Shown here in pieces: positions 37,201 through 50,100 of a stretch of 64,000 bases of DNA. The notes beneath the pieces are model-generated. The model ran no database searches and was not told the origin of the DNA. It was given only the letters and a program-made list of their open reading frames with translations. Both the position numbers and the translations under genes were made by a program. Position 1 is the stretch's first letter; every line of letters starts with the position of its first letter. The DNA is from Cardiocondyla obscurior (Eukaryota; Arthropoda; Insecta; Hymenoptera; Formicidae), in assembly GCF_019399895.1 (NCBI RefSeq), contig NC_091878.1, positions 372,001-436,000 on the forward strand, written 5' to 3'.

Positions 37201-38335
37201 AAGATAACGTATATCGGCATGACATTGGTCTAGTTTCGTGTAATAGCGGAATGAAATCTGTTACGACGTCATAACGCGAATAATCAGGTTCGTCGGATAT
37301 TAAACGAATAATCGTTCGGCACGCACGTCGGAAAATATGCGCATCGCGTATAAAAATCCCACCGTCGCAATAACGCAACTCTCTCGAGCCACCAGAGTGC
37401 AATGATTTGTGTAATATCGCGTGTTAGTTACAATAGCCTCGAAACCTCTCGTGTGAAAGGAGAATCAAACGCACAATTTTTAATGAAATAACGCCATCCG
37501 CCTTCTTTTCCCTAGCCTAATGCAAATCCTTACAAACGTACATGCACACATTCACATATGGTACACACATGTGCGAAACATTTCGGCGTCCGCCCACCTC
37601 GGTGCGTGTATTTGCGTGTGCGTATGTGAATTATTTTATGCATGTGCGTGCACCTCCTCTTACTCCGTTCCCTCTTTCCGCATTGGCACCGACCAGAGTT
37701 CCAAAGAAGGCCGGAGAGAGGAAAAAAAAAAAGAAAAAAAAATATCATCGTTAAAGAAAGTTCTTACTTCGCTCCCCACGAAAAGAAACAGCGCGCCGTC
37801 GATTCCTTCGCATCTCTCCGGTTCATCCTCCCAAGTTCGTTTCCAAGGACACATCGTAACGCGCATAATTACTTTTATAAAAGACGCGGGTCTCGTTTTT
37901 AATGGATTGATTAATGCGCGGGGCGTGATTTAGTAGGAGAAGAATAATAAAAGATGGAACAGGAGGTGAGAGAAATCGCGGCTGCAAAGAAAAGGGTTGA
38001 CTGCTCCATCGTCGCGCGCTGAACGTCGGATTTGAAAAATTATTTTACATTAAAAAAAAAAAAAAAAAATTCTCTTCATTGATCTTTACAGCTAAAGTTA
38101 CAATAAATTTCATAATTCTTTATCGACGTAATGTAAGAAAATTAAAATCATCGTGAGGCTATTTGCTTTCGTCAACGATTTAGACATAATCGAGAAAATG
38201 CAAGCACGACACCATGAAAAGGAATATTCGACTCGCGGGCTAGGCCGTTTATTACGTTTTTAGCGGTCGTGGTATAGGGTTTAAGTGTGTTGTGGGGGTG
38301 TGCAGCTGCATGAGAGGTGCGTTGTTGTGTTTCAG
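26790..38335 (+). other. Exon C 3' flank and long intron to exon D (11.5 kb), no coding sequence seen
   Basis: The longest gap inside the gene. Content is AT-rich sequence with poly-A/T runs (30025-30042, 31823-31840, 33866-33890, 36457-36474, 38050-38068), TA runs (32036-32062), a (GA)n block (34107-34219), and ATT/TTA triplets (35108-35150). A 7-base segment between splice-like signals lies at 35405-35411 (see findings). Open frames here have no recognisable domain. Regulatory elements are possible but not identifiable by eye. Confidence 0.6.
34107..34219. repeat. (GA)n microsatellite block
   Basis: More than 100 bases of GA dinucleotides with occasional A or G interruptions. It creates alternating R/E open frames on one strand and L/S frames on the other, which are not genes. 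Confidence 0.95.
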
Positions 38336-38598
38336 TGCTCACCTCTATGACGGGGCTGACGTTGAACTCTCTGAACACCCAGTCAGCGAAGAAGCTGTTC
38401 ACCTGCCAACTGTGCGGCAAGGTACTATGCAGCAAAGCATCCCTGAAACGCCACGTTGCCGACAAACACGCCGAACGACAGGAGGAGTACAGATGCGTCA
38501 TCTGCGAGCGGGTATACTGCTCGCGTAATTCCCTGATGACCCATATATATACTTATCATAAGAGCAGGCCCGGCGACATTGACATTAAGTTCTTTTGA
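38336..38598 (+). CDS. br: Broad alternative terminal exon D: C2H2 pair ending DIDIKFF
   Basis: The acceptor TTGTGTTTCAG ends at 38335. Phase-1 entry completes V338 (VLTSMTGLTLNSLNTQSAKK), with a stop at 38596-38598 and a predicted isoform of 424 aa. Finger 1 is C361-x2-C-x12-H-x4-H382 (CQLCGKVLCSKASLKRH). Finger 2 is C391-x2-C-x12-H-x4-H412 (CVICERVYCSRNSLMTH). Eight residues lie between. Each finger has one extra cysteine in its loop. The short tail KSRPGDIDIKFF is acidic-hydrophobic. The Z number is not assigned with confidence. Confidence 0.95.
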
Positions 38599-39876
38599 AG
38601 GTTTAGATAAGGTAGGGACCACACTAAACACACCTATAGCGCACAGCATATTTCCAAGACTTTTAACATAGTTTAAAAAAAAAAAAAAAAAACTTACCCC
38701 TATACGACTTAACAAACAACTATACATTTCCTTCCTATCTCTTTCTCTCTTTTTCTTCATTTATTCTTTCCCCTTATCTATTTCTATTCTCTTTCCTTCT
38801 TACATATGTGTATATACATATATACATACATGTATACATCCTCAAGTATGTATTGAAATACGCACGCTTGTTTCCCGGATTACCTCTCTCTTTTTTTTTT
38901 TTTTATTTTATACCGCCAATTTTTTTTTTTCCTATCTCGCGCATTGCCAAAGACGCATTGTCTTTTCTCCGAGCCGCTCGGACGACCGTTCGTTCCGACG
39001 TACGAAAAGCTTGCGTTTCCTTTTCCTCCTCGTTCCGCACCGGCACTCTGCGAATGGTGCATGCCACGGCGAGAAACCGGTCTCGACTTGCACGCGAGAC
39101 CTTCTTTCTCTTCTTGTTCGCTTTACGGTTCGAGTCTCGCGTACCGTCGTATCCGCATCTCGGCTCGCGTAACTGCTTTCTTTCCTCTTATCCCGTCGTC
39201 CTTCGCGCCCCTTCGGTACCGTACGCGCCGTTGATCGAGTTCTTCCGGTATTTCGCCGGTCCGTTATACCTGCTGTCAGTGACTCGAATTCCCGATGCAT
39301 TAGTAAAGCAGCGTGTCACATATAGCTATATCAGCGCATTGATAGCAATGTGGATAAATTTTTATTTTTTATTTTTTTTTTTTTTCGTCTTTTAAAATTT
39401 ATTAACGAGACCGAGGTCGGATAAGGCTTCCTAAAGATTTCAAACTTTCGACACCTAACATCTTTTTCGGACATTTCGCATTCTTTGGAAGATGCATTAT
39501 GTTATTAACGTGACTGCTACACTAAAGTGTGCAATAAAGACCCTCGGCGCTTCAACTGTGACATTGTATATAACGATTAGGAGTAACTGAACGGTATTGC
39601 TTTTGTATTGCTTCTATATATTGCTCGCGCAAATATTGACGCACCTACTGTTTAAATGATCGTGGGGCGAAACGAATGGAGGAATTACTATTTCAGTCTA
39701 TATGTATAATGTCACAAATTGAAGTGTCGCAGACATCATCGTAACGATTGTTTCATCTGCGTAGATTTAACACATTTGAGCGATTTTCAAGATTATTAAC
39801 AATACTGTTAGATCTTGTCGGCTTAGAACAACGTTAGCTAACTATACGAGAGTCATGAAATAGGTTGATAAATCCG

Positions 39877-39908
<32 letters not shown>

Positions 39909-41694
39909 CATTTAGGTATCTAACACACGAAGAATTGATAAAAGTCTACATGAACTTTATATACCTTTCTTATTCCTTTCTTTTTATGTGACGTTTTTAT
40001 ACTTCGTGTTCCCTCACAATCTTTTCTCTTTCCGTCAACCCGCTCATCCATTTATTCGTTGCTTGCTCGTTTGCATGCCCATCTGATGTCCGCCTGCTAT
40101 CCGCTTGCTTCTAGCTTTAGCTACGTGTTTGTCTTAATTCGAATTTTCTAATTTTTGTTTTTCTTTTAATTATTTTTTCTATGTTAATACTGTTGGATCC
40201 TCGCGTCAAAGCGGAAGAGAGTACGCGATACGACGGTGAATGAGATATGAAAATTGAATTATTTGAAATACGATCAGATATTCGATACAACCGTCACGAT
40301 TGGTAGAAATTGCACGTTTCGCGGAAGCGCATAAAATCTAATCGTAGATTCGTCAGTGAATCTCCGCAAGACGAATATTATACGTTAAAATGTAATATTA
40401 AGTTTTAATACTGTTCGTAATATATCGTTTTATGTTTATTGAATGACTGTTCTATTTTTCATTATTATTAGCATTTTTGTTGTTACTGCTTTTTTTAAGT
40501 TGTCATCTTTAATGGATTCGGGCGCCGTTACGAAATCGCCCCTTTTTTGTTCTTTTTTTTTTATGCTAACAATCGGAGTTATTAAGGTTTCTTAACGCGG
40601 AAAATATTGCAATGGTACGATAGCGAAATCTCGAGACTGCTCGGTTTCAATCTAATCTTTGATCTATCCTTAACACGTCTTTGAAGACTTATAATTCATC
40701 CGATTAATCACATAATAAAAGCTAAATTTCCGCACGAATTTAATATTATCGCACCCCACAAATTCGTTAGCGATTTTTATCAGCGGACTGGTTCTAATAT
40801 GTTAAAGCATACTAATGGCTAATTCAGTGCACGCGGTATAATACTCGGACTTCTTTATTCCTTCTCTCGTTCCCTCTTTTCCTCGATTGGGATCTTTTGG
40901 TAACTCGTGTCCCATTCTAAATATTCGATTTAAAACTCACAAGAGCAAAATACCTACGACTATCCAAAAAGTTTATCTATTTATCTAATTTATCTCTGTA
41001 CGCAGCTTTGCGATTTCTACACAATTCCGCATTATTTTAAATTCCTGTTTTTTTCTTTTTTTTTTTCTCAAACATAATTAAACTTCGACAAGCTAGTTGG
41101 TAATTCCAAATTCAATATCTTTTTCTATACTATTTTATATAATGATATGCATTATCGGATAGTTCTTATTATTTTAAATTACATGCTTAGTATATGTTTC
41201 AAGATGTAATCTGGACTGATTTAAAAAAAATCGAATTTTAAACTTATAGCACTGTTTACGAGCTAATTAAAAACTGACGAGCTGTTTCATATTTGACAAT
41301 TAAAAGTACATGTATAAAAACGATTTTAAAATGAAACTAATTATAAAAGATGTGGAAGTACCAGCTTAAAGCTTTTAGTCGATCGATACAGCTTGTTGAT
41401 TGTAAAATTTAATATATTTAATACGAAATGATTGGCGAAGAAATCGAAGCTGTTAAAATTTCGACGACGTCAGCTTCGCATGCTGTATGCGTGAGAAAAA
41501 AAAGGGTGCATTTTTTCGACATGCTTCCTGGGGAAAAATGTAAAAATCTTTTTCTCCCGTTTACAGCGTCGGGGAAAATTGACTAATGTCGTTGAAATAG
41601 TACCGGTTTCGACGTGCATATCGAACGGTGCATAATCCAAACGGTAGACATCTCGCGCGAAGGGCAATCTTATACAGATTTGAATGCGTTTCAG
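38599..41694 (+). other. Exon D 3' flank and intron to exon E, no coding sequence seen
   Basis: T-rich and pyrimidine-rich tracts (38750-38800, 38887-38905, 39361-39385), a long poly-A (39880-39908), and a GC-richer island at about 38940-39300 that yields unrelated open frames on both strands. The remaining sequence is AT-rich and unremarkable. Confidence 0.6.
39533..39538 (+). other. br: Candidate polyadenylation signal AATAAA downstream of exon D
   Basis: AATAAA in the context GTGCAATAAAGACC, 935 bases after the exon D stop. No better match was noticed closer to the stop. Confidence 0.3.
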
Positions 41695-42053
41695 GTACGG
41701 GCAACGGGATGCATCCGGCACCGACGACGCCTCCCACTGTCATGTACCGAATGCCACCACCCATGGCGGGTGGTATAAACGAGCCTCAGGAATGCCCGTA
41801 CTGCCGTCGTACGTTTTCATGCTACTACTCCCTCAAACGCCACTTCCAGGACAAACACGAGCAATCGGACACGCTATACGTCTGCGAGTTCTGCAACCGT
41901 ACGTACCGTACGAAGAACTCGCTGACGACACACAAGAGCCTGCAGCACCGCGGCACCAGCGGCGTGCTGAGGCGGCTCCTAAAAGCTACGGCCATGAAGA
42001 ACGTCTTCGGTAGCATGCATCATCAGATGCAGATGCAGCAGCAACCGCAATGA
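41695..42053 (+). CDS. br: Broad alternative terminal exon E: C2H2 pair, probably the Z1-type exon
   Basis: The acceptor AATGCGTTTCAG ends at 41694. Phase-1 entry completes G338 (GTGNGMHPAPTTPPTVMYRM), with a stop at 42051-42053 and a predicted isoform of 456 aa. A 33-residue proline-rich linker precedes finger 1, C371-x2-C-x12-H-x4-H392 (CPYCRRTFSCYYSLKRH). Finger 2 is C401-x2-C-x12-H-x4-H422 (CEFCNRTYRTKNSLTTH). Eight residues lie between. The tail has a conserved-looking LRRLLKATAMKN helix and ends in a His/Met/Gln-rich stretch. From memory this exon most resembles Drosophila Z1, whose tail also carries an LLK-T-A-x-K motif, but that needs an alignment. Confidence 0.95.
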
Positions 42054-45000
42054 AAACGTCGGAAAAATCAAAGTCACCCTGTGCCGGACCGTCCGCGTCG
42101 TTATCATCGCCGCCGCCGCCGCCGTCGTCGTCGTCGCGCAGCTATCGTCAACGTTTCTCGCGCGAATCGGTCTACCGATATCAACGGACACGTAACGCGA
42201 GAGCCAAGGGTCGAAGTAACACGGGAAATACTGCCTTGCATACCCGGGACACTTCCGTGCCGCTTTAAGCTGCACTCGAGTCGGGCACTCGAGCCTTGGT
42301 TTATTATTAAATGGCGCCTCGCTCTTAAGTCGCGACTTGCACAAAAGTCAATTAGCGCAGATCGTTTCCAAACAATTTCTCTACGTTAAACGAGAACAAA
42401 GCGGACAATCGCTAATTCAATTAGTCAACCCGAGATCATCGATACGATTTATGTTATGAGCTAGTTGGAACGAAGTGAATTAGCGGCAACCTAGATTAAC
42501 GTGATTTTGTTTCTCCCATCTATGATTTAGGTTCGTGATCCAGAAGTGACTATATAAACTCGTAAATCGAGATTAGGAAATCTAAAAGGGGCGTCTAGTC
42601 TCTTATTAAATTTCAACGATTATTTTACTATTATTTACTCGCGTTTGCAAAGCACGTAAAAACAATATCGCGATCAGTTATCGTGAGAGAAATCTCAAAT
42701 GAGAAACGGATTAAAGAGAAGGGAGGAAATCAGAGAGTACGTGGAATCCTGAATCGCGGGGATAAATTATTTTTCGGCATTATTTTCTCCCAAGTTTTCC
42801 CCCCTCGCTTTTCCGTCGTCCACCGAAAACAAGCGCGATTCTTCTAGTTTAGACTCGCCAATGTAGCGTTGTAATTTTTCTTCGTCAAGACTGCAATGAA
42901 TCCAAAGAAGGACAATTTGACTGAGAAACTTGTAATTCGACTGAAATGCGAAGGAAGGAGAGGAGGCTCGAACATTAAGATTAGTGCGCGAAGCAAAGAC
43001 ACATTCCATTGTCAGCGATTAAACGATCGGTGACACTGAGTTGACCAAACGGCAAGTTTTCGAGCGGAGAATTTACGTGTGAGGCGCGTTTTCGAGGACG
43101 ACATTATCCCGCCGCGAGTTTTATTTTTATTATTATAATTATTATTATTAATATTATTATAATTATTATTATTTTAGCTAACGCTGAGCAAAAAGCATCC
43201 AAGCGGAATGATTAGGAAAGAATGTAATTAGGATGTTTGGGGAGGGAACAGTCTTCCGGAAATCGTTTCCGAGATCGAGTTTACATTGCGGACGGAGCTC
43301 TTCCGTATCGTCGCTCTCGAGTCGCACGCCTAAATGGTTTTCACGTAGACGATAAGCGCGCCTGATTGTCGGAACGACGTTACGTTTCGCGATCGCGCCC
43401 TCGCGAGTGATCGAGCTGGACACGTTACTCAGCTAGGCGTAAAACGAATTTGACGTGCCGAAACGCGGTATTCCGAAACGTCAATTGCGGACGAGAAGGC
43501 GAGAAACCGAGGAGAAACCACAAATCGCGTGGCTCGTGAATGAGACCGGGAATCTGGCGTCGAGAATTCACATATCCCAATTCCGCGTGCGTTTCACGCA
43601 CCCGCGCGTGCATGCCGAATGCACTTTCACGCGTACGCATCGAGGTTTACGCGTATATACATCGATTTACGAAGGGGATAAGGGAACGAGGCGAATCGAC
43701 GACGTTAGGCCTAAAGGCGAAAACGGAGGCGCGAGGATGCCCCGGCGCGTCCGAAACTCGACGAAAGTGACGCCGATCGGTGAAAAGTGATCGCGGCAAC
43801 GACGGCAATTGAGGTCAAGACGCGTTTGCTAATCGACACGGAGCTCGTCGAAGTTGTCGATTAGCATAGGGAGTGGGAGGACGAGATCGGTTTTACGAGA
43901 CGTAAGAAGAGAAAGGCGTGTATAGAGGTGGTAGAGATATATCATGGGTTCTTAACGTGTATATGTAGATTCGTCGTATGCGCTAAATACAAACTATATT
44001 TTTAACTCTTTAAAAGTAATATTTTGAGCTGTAAATATTATATTCGTACGATACATCGATAAAACGATGATATTCTCCTGTTCAGATTTTATAAAAATCG
44101 GCATAGTCCTACGTAGGTATCTCTCGCGGATGGGCGGAGCAGTGCTGCGGAACTTATAATCCCGGCTTTCTGATCACCTTTCGCATTTTTAACAAGCATT
44201 TTAGACTAACTCAATAGACACGAGTTTTTCTTTTTCTTTCTTTCTTTCTTTTTTTTTTTTTTTTTTTTTAAATACGTAAGATAGGGAGTCAGGTTAATTA
44301 AGGGTTAAATTGTTCCGTTTACATTCCGTCTGTTTTCCGTTGCGTCGCCAAGTGTTACCCGTGAAAATCGAGTTCTAAACGACCGAAGTGGCTTTAATTC
44401 ACTTGAGATAAAATGGAGCACTGCTCTGCTTCTCGAATTTTAATATATCCACATTAACAAATGTACAAGCAAGAGGAAACCCTAAAAGTTGTTCATCATA
44501 TTCAGGTTTAAAACTCAGCGTAGAGAACGAAAAGAAAAAAAAAAAATGTTGATGTTTTATCTGTAAGGCGAAAAAGGAAATGCCATAATAATTAACGAGC
44601 AAGTACAAATTATCGTGGAAAATATAAATTATGTCTACGTCTAACTCTTAGGATGCGTAGTATCGGAAAAAGGAATATTTAACGGCAGCGCGGAATAAGG
44701 AGAATATAAAAGTGGCAAGAAAGGACACGGTCTGCTTCGAATTTTATTCGTGGGTTTAGGCGGGGGAATTAAAATCGGGGGGGAGGGAGGGGGAGAAAAA
44801 AAAGAATAGAAAGAAGAAAATGCGCGGGAAAAGAATAAGAGAAAAAGGGTAAGCACGAGTTTCCAAACATATCTTCGAAGTGTGAAGTATACTGTGAAAA
44901 AAAAATATACGATTTTAGATATTTAGCTATCTCTACCGAGAGGTTTTATAATTATTACGTATACATTTTTAAATCAGTGGATCGATTCTCTATCGGCGAC

Positions 45001-47123
45001 GTTTGGCTAAGGCATAATGTGGAAGGTACGACCGTCGATTAAATTGACCGCGGCCGAGATCCGCGAGATTTCACGTTTCTTATCTTTCTTCTCCTCTTTT
45101 CTTAAAAAGATGAAAAAGTCATTTTTTATTTTTGAGTTAAGGACGCGCGATTGGTTAGTGAGAAAAAAAAAATTTATCCTAGTCATTCCGGAATTTTTTA
45201 TCATTCTGTGATATCGAGGATCGTGACATTAAGCGATTCGACGAAAAAACGAAAAGAGAGAGACTTAAAAGAAAAAAAAAAAAAAGAAAAAAAAGATGTA
45301 GTGTCTGTCCACATTATGATCGCCAAATGTACGTTTAAAAACTCTTTTAGCGACGAGAGAGGAAAAAAAATTAATAATTGATTATTAAATAATGTCGGAA
45401 AATTTCTGTGATGTTCTTCGGTTGGTATACTAGCGCGACTGCGAAAGCTATGTGAGTGGAAAAGAAAAAAGTATACGGAATTTATGTCGATGTTCGGTGT
45501 TGTACGATGTAATTGTAAGACGCGAGATTGTATCGGGGGAAATTTCATCATATTGGTTTGAAATTTTCGAGATGGGGTGGACAAAAGTACGGGGTATGGG
45601 GCAACCGCTGATCGATTTGTCGATCTGGAAGGAACAGAGGCGTCGTTTTTTCGCGGCAAATAATAATTTTATTTTCAAGATTAATTTATTCGCTAATTGA
45701 TAGTTGAGACGGCTCAATTCGGTCGGCAATTGTGTCAAAATTTTATAGGCATGCGTGAGGGAAGTCGAAGAATATATTTTTTTCTAAAAGGGGGATGATA
45801 AGTATATTTAGAACGGCTCACGAACGATCAACCGTTGCCACTCATCGCTCGATAGACTTACAATTAGTCTAGTGTAAACGTCTAGTACAGTCCGCATACG
45901 CGTGTTGGGTGGATAAGTATGTACGTACGAGTGTGTATGTGACCGTGTTTATGTGCTTCGCTCACATGCACGCGACTGCATGCACACGACGCACGTAACT
46001 ACTGCAGGGTAAACGACCCATTACACGCTAATGCAAACGCAAAAAAAAAAGGGGGAAACAGAATGACTATAGATTACTTATCGGAATGTGCCAAGGTCCC
46101 GAGCCGTTTACACGGACGAAATTTTAGGTAGGTACGCGCCCCGTCTCTCCCGTCGAGGAGGAATATTATCAATATTAATCGTTTTAGGATATATTCTGAG
46201 ATACGACTAAAGAAAAAAAAAAATAAAAAGAAAAAAAAAAGATAAAGAACCCTATGAAAAATTATCATGGAAATCTTTTGGAACTTTTAATGTATAAACT
46301 TTTCGTCTTGTATGGTTTATATATATATATATATATATCTTAAGAGAGGGAAAAAAACCCGGACAAAAAAAATCTAAATCGAAGGAACTATGCGGCGAAA
46401 ATATTTTCGATTCTGTCTAAAAGTTATTTTATGCTCGCATTCTGTGTGCAACTTCGTGCGTGTACGCGTACTCGTGCTAGAGAGACGTAATGAACCGCGC
46501 ATTTCTTCGCGCGGAGCGAAGAGCCGATCGACTGTAATTTACCCGCTGACCGTGTAACCCGGCAAGATTCATTATCACGATAGGTAGGGGGGAGGGGGTG
46601 CGACGTGTGTGTGTTGCTTCGAAGACCGCGTGGAGAGACCGCAGCATCTCTCTCTGCGGTCCATGCAATTGCTGTTCACTTGAAATTAACGCGTTTTCGC
46701 GCGACTCGCCTCTCGACCGGCGACAAAATGGTGCAATCTCATCGTCAGCAGGCTAAAACACGCCATATATATCGTAGCCATTCAAAACAGGACCGTTCTT
46801 CCGGCGCGTTCACACACCCTAGTGTTCGCTAAACCCGCATTGTTAACAGCTTCCTTTTGACCCGTCAAAAAGCCACTTCTAAGTTAGTCACCCATTCTTC
46901 GACGAACGGGTTCTTCGGCGTAATTCGAATCGATATAACTGAAGAGATCAGATTTACTTTCTGGCGCTGTGACGAATACTTTGATACGCGAATTTACTTT
47001 TGAGAAGGCTGATTTTTGTAACGTTTAATCGTCGATTTTATTTAAAGACTCAAATTTATTTCTATATTAGTTTCCTCGTCCTTAATTCCTATTTTTAGAG
47101 GAACTGACTGATTAGATTTTTCC

Positions 47124-47156
<33 letters not shown>

Positions 47157-50100
47157 TTTTTTAAATGTTTTGATTGGTTTAAAGTTTTCTTCATCATGTG
47201 ATATTATATTACCAAAGAGCATCGAGAAAACTTTGCAAGACTTTCCCTGACGCGAGTGATATTTGCATTGGAAAATACAGAATCGCGAATATTCATCGTT
47301 TATGATGTACGAATAAGTTTCGATCAAGATTTCGACCTACAGATTATTTTCCGCTTATATTTTTTATTTGATTCATCAGAAATAAAAATGCAGTTTTCGG
47401 ATTTGTGTTAAACCATTGGCTGTGAAAAAGCGATGTTAAATTGACAATAGCGATTTGTGGAGTTCTAGTATGGAAAATATCACGAGAGTCCGGGAAAGTT
47501 GTAAATTGAATGTCTAAGAACACTCTTCAATTTTAACGAAAAGAGAACAGAAATTTTCTTTCCAAAAAGGGGGATCAAACGGAACTATAAAAGGAAAACA
47601 AAGAGAAGTAAGAAGCACATCAATGCTAATCAATAAAACGAAATAGTACGATGTAATTATATGAAATAAAAAAAAAAATAAAAAAAAAAGAAGAAGAAAA
47701 AGAACGTCGTGCATAGGAGAAAGACTACTTAGATTTATTTTTATTATGTCTTCAAAAAGACTAAATAAAATATTTAAATTGTGCCATAATTAATATTAAC
47801 AAAATTTTAAGTGTAAATTTATTGTTACGAAAGTTTTTAAATTTATCGGAAGAAATAAAAATTACAAAAAGAAAAAAAAAGAAAAAAAAAAAACAAAGAT
47901 GAAAAGAAACGCTAAGAAAAAAGAAAATATCATTACTGTCTAATGGGTAACTAATAGTGCGATAGTTCTTAGAGAAGAAACGTCGTGTCAGTTTAATGAC
48001 GATTGTCTTATCAACAAGAGAACCTAGGATTAATGACGGTTGGTTATTTACGCTCAATATAACTAAGAACTTACATAGTACGGATCTTTTCTACTTGTAC
48101 CAAAAATTTTATTGCTAACTGTCGACTTTGTTTTCTTTTTTATGTACATAGGGCATTACCTCATGTCGTTCTTATCGAATATGCAATGCAAGATTATAAT
48201 TAAGGGAATTAATTAAATCCGTTTGACTGAAACGGTAGCTGCATCAGTCAGATATTGGGGACGAACCTATATGCATAGGTCGCGCTAATAACGATAGACT
48301 TTGTAACATACGGTATGTGCGTAATTTATCACGTACGACAAAATTATCGCTTTATCGACACGCGTTACATGATATGTGGTACGTGGTAATGTGCGACATT
48401 AACCCTGACGAATATCTGGCGAGCGCAGCGCACCGTTTACCGTCGATTCACCATCCTATCCAATTATTCGGGCCAATGGGAACTTAGCGAGATTTCATAT
48501 GTACGTCGTCTGTCGTTCGATGAAACGAAACGACGTCGGAGAATTCGACGTACCCTCGAATGTACATACGTGTACTTCTATAGAAAATGAGTAAGCGAGA
48601 GTAAGAGAGAAAGAGAGAAGGAGAGATGAGTCCACACGAGAACATATCTCCAACGTGTAATTGAAGTGTATATGTGTATGTATATGTATGTGTACGTATA
48701 CGTATATGTATACGATATATCTGTATATATATTAGATTAAGGAGGCACGTCGAGCGTGTACGAGCTGTTGCGAGTAATCGAATCATAAGTCGCACGAGCG
48801 TAAACGAATGAGGTATGCGCTATTTTCTTAATGTACCATACAACGTAATAGACACGGAGAGGAGCTCATAGCGGCTGTGGATTTGTTTCTATTCATTCGT
48901 ACAGAAAAATAGAGGAATCAATTGCTTTTTCCGTCCCCCTTTTTTTTTCTTTCTTCTTCTTAAAAAGAGAGGGATGGAAATGAACTTGAGCCGATTGTCT
49001 TACGACGCTTGGAATGAGATTTTGCATCCACAGCAGCTACGCTTCCTCTTCGCTTCACGCATTGTACGTCCGTTATTTCTGATACTATTATGGATATCAT
49101 TGTACGTATATTAAAACATATCTTCCGCGAGTTTACCCATATCTAGAAAGAAAGGAGATACTTGTGTATTCTAATTCATCGCCGGAGAATTTTATATATT
49201 ATGCTTTTATGTATCATTATAATTGTCTCATTGTCACCGTCATCGTCATCGTCGTCGCCGCCGCCATAATGTTCACCAACGTCATCTTCATTGGCAATAG
49301 CATCATTTTGTCTCATCGTTATAATTATTTTATTATTATCATTATTAATTATGATTAAATATATCATTAGTAAGAGAGAATGAGAGAGAGAGAAAGAAAA
49401 AGAAAGAGAGAAAGAACGAGAGAAAGAGAGCAATACATTAGTTTTTATAGTACTATTATTAATATTATTATTATTACTCCTGCTGTTATAATTGTTATTA
49501 GTACCGCTGCATTACTATTATTTTCAATATTACTGATAATTTTTGTTATATCGATACGTTTATTATAAGGTTATAGTTTAATTAATTTTTGTTCATAAAA
49601 TGTGTACGATATCGAGGACTGGTCGACAGTACGTTATATTGCACTATGTACGCATAAATATTGTATAGACACTTTTGTTAGAATGTCTAATTTCTCAGAT
49701 CCTTATTTTTATTTCGTATTCTATTACGACGTTTTACAAAACCGATTGTTTAAATGTGTTAGGGGATCTTATTGACTTATTATTATTATATCACAGTTAT
49801 TATTATATTATTACTGCTATTATAGTAATTACATTTATTATGACTATTGCTGTTATCATGAGTACTGCATTGCTATTATCGCCATTCACCAACTGCAATT
49901 ATCTTTTACAGCTAATACCGCTACTGGAACGTAATCGATATAGTTATTATAAAAAGTAATATTTATTCGACAAAAAAAAAGAAAAAAAAAACAAATTTGT
50001 TGTGACGTATGTATTTCATTTGCAAATCTGAGGTGAGAAGGAGGAGATACATAGACGTTACGACGTGTACAGATCGCGAACTCGTGAATCACAAGAGAGA

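Larger units (their letters stand above)
4783..42053 (+). other. br: Broad-Complex (broad) gene, span from probable leader exon to last zinc-finger exon
   Basis: Overall extent of the gene supported by this window. One BTB core (three coding exons plus a micro-exon) is followed by five alternative terminal exons, each with two C2H2 fingers and a stop. Broad is an early ecdysone-response nuclear transcription factor. In holometabolous insects it specifies pupal development, and the isoforms differ by zinc-finger pair. The reading frame is continuous in phase across every proposed junction (phases 0, 0, 1, 1, then 1 into each terminal exon). The predicted core is 337 residues. The true 5' end may lie further upstream, since candidate leader exons end at 241 and 2858. 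The BTB sequence distinguishes it from other BTB-ZF genes such as fruitless or lola. Confidence 0.95.

Noticed and set aside
38808..39395. Open frame of 195 codons after exon D
   Set aside because: Low-complexity, hydrophobic runs from poly-T tracts; no conserved motif and no plausible splice links.
45201..45659. Minus-strand open frame of 152 codons
   Set aside because: Built partly on A-rich runs, without domain similarity, and overlapped by open frames on the other strand.
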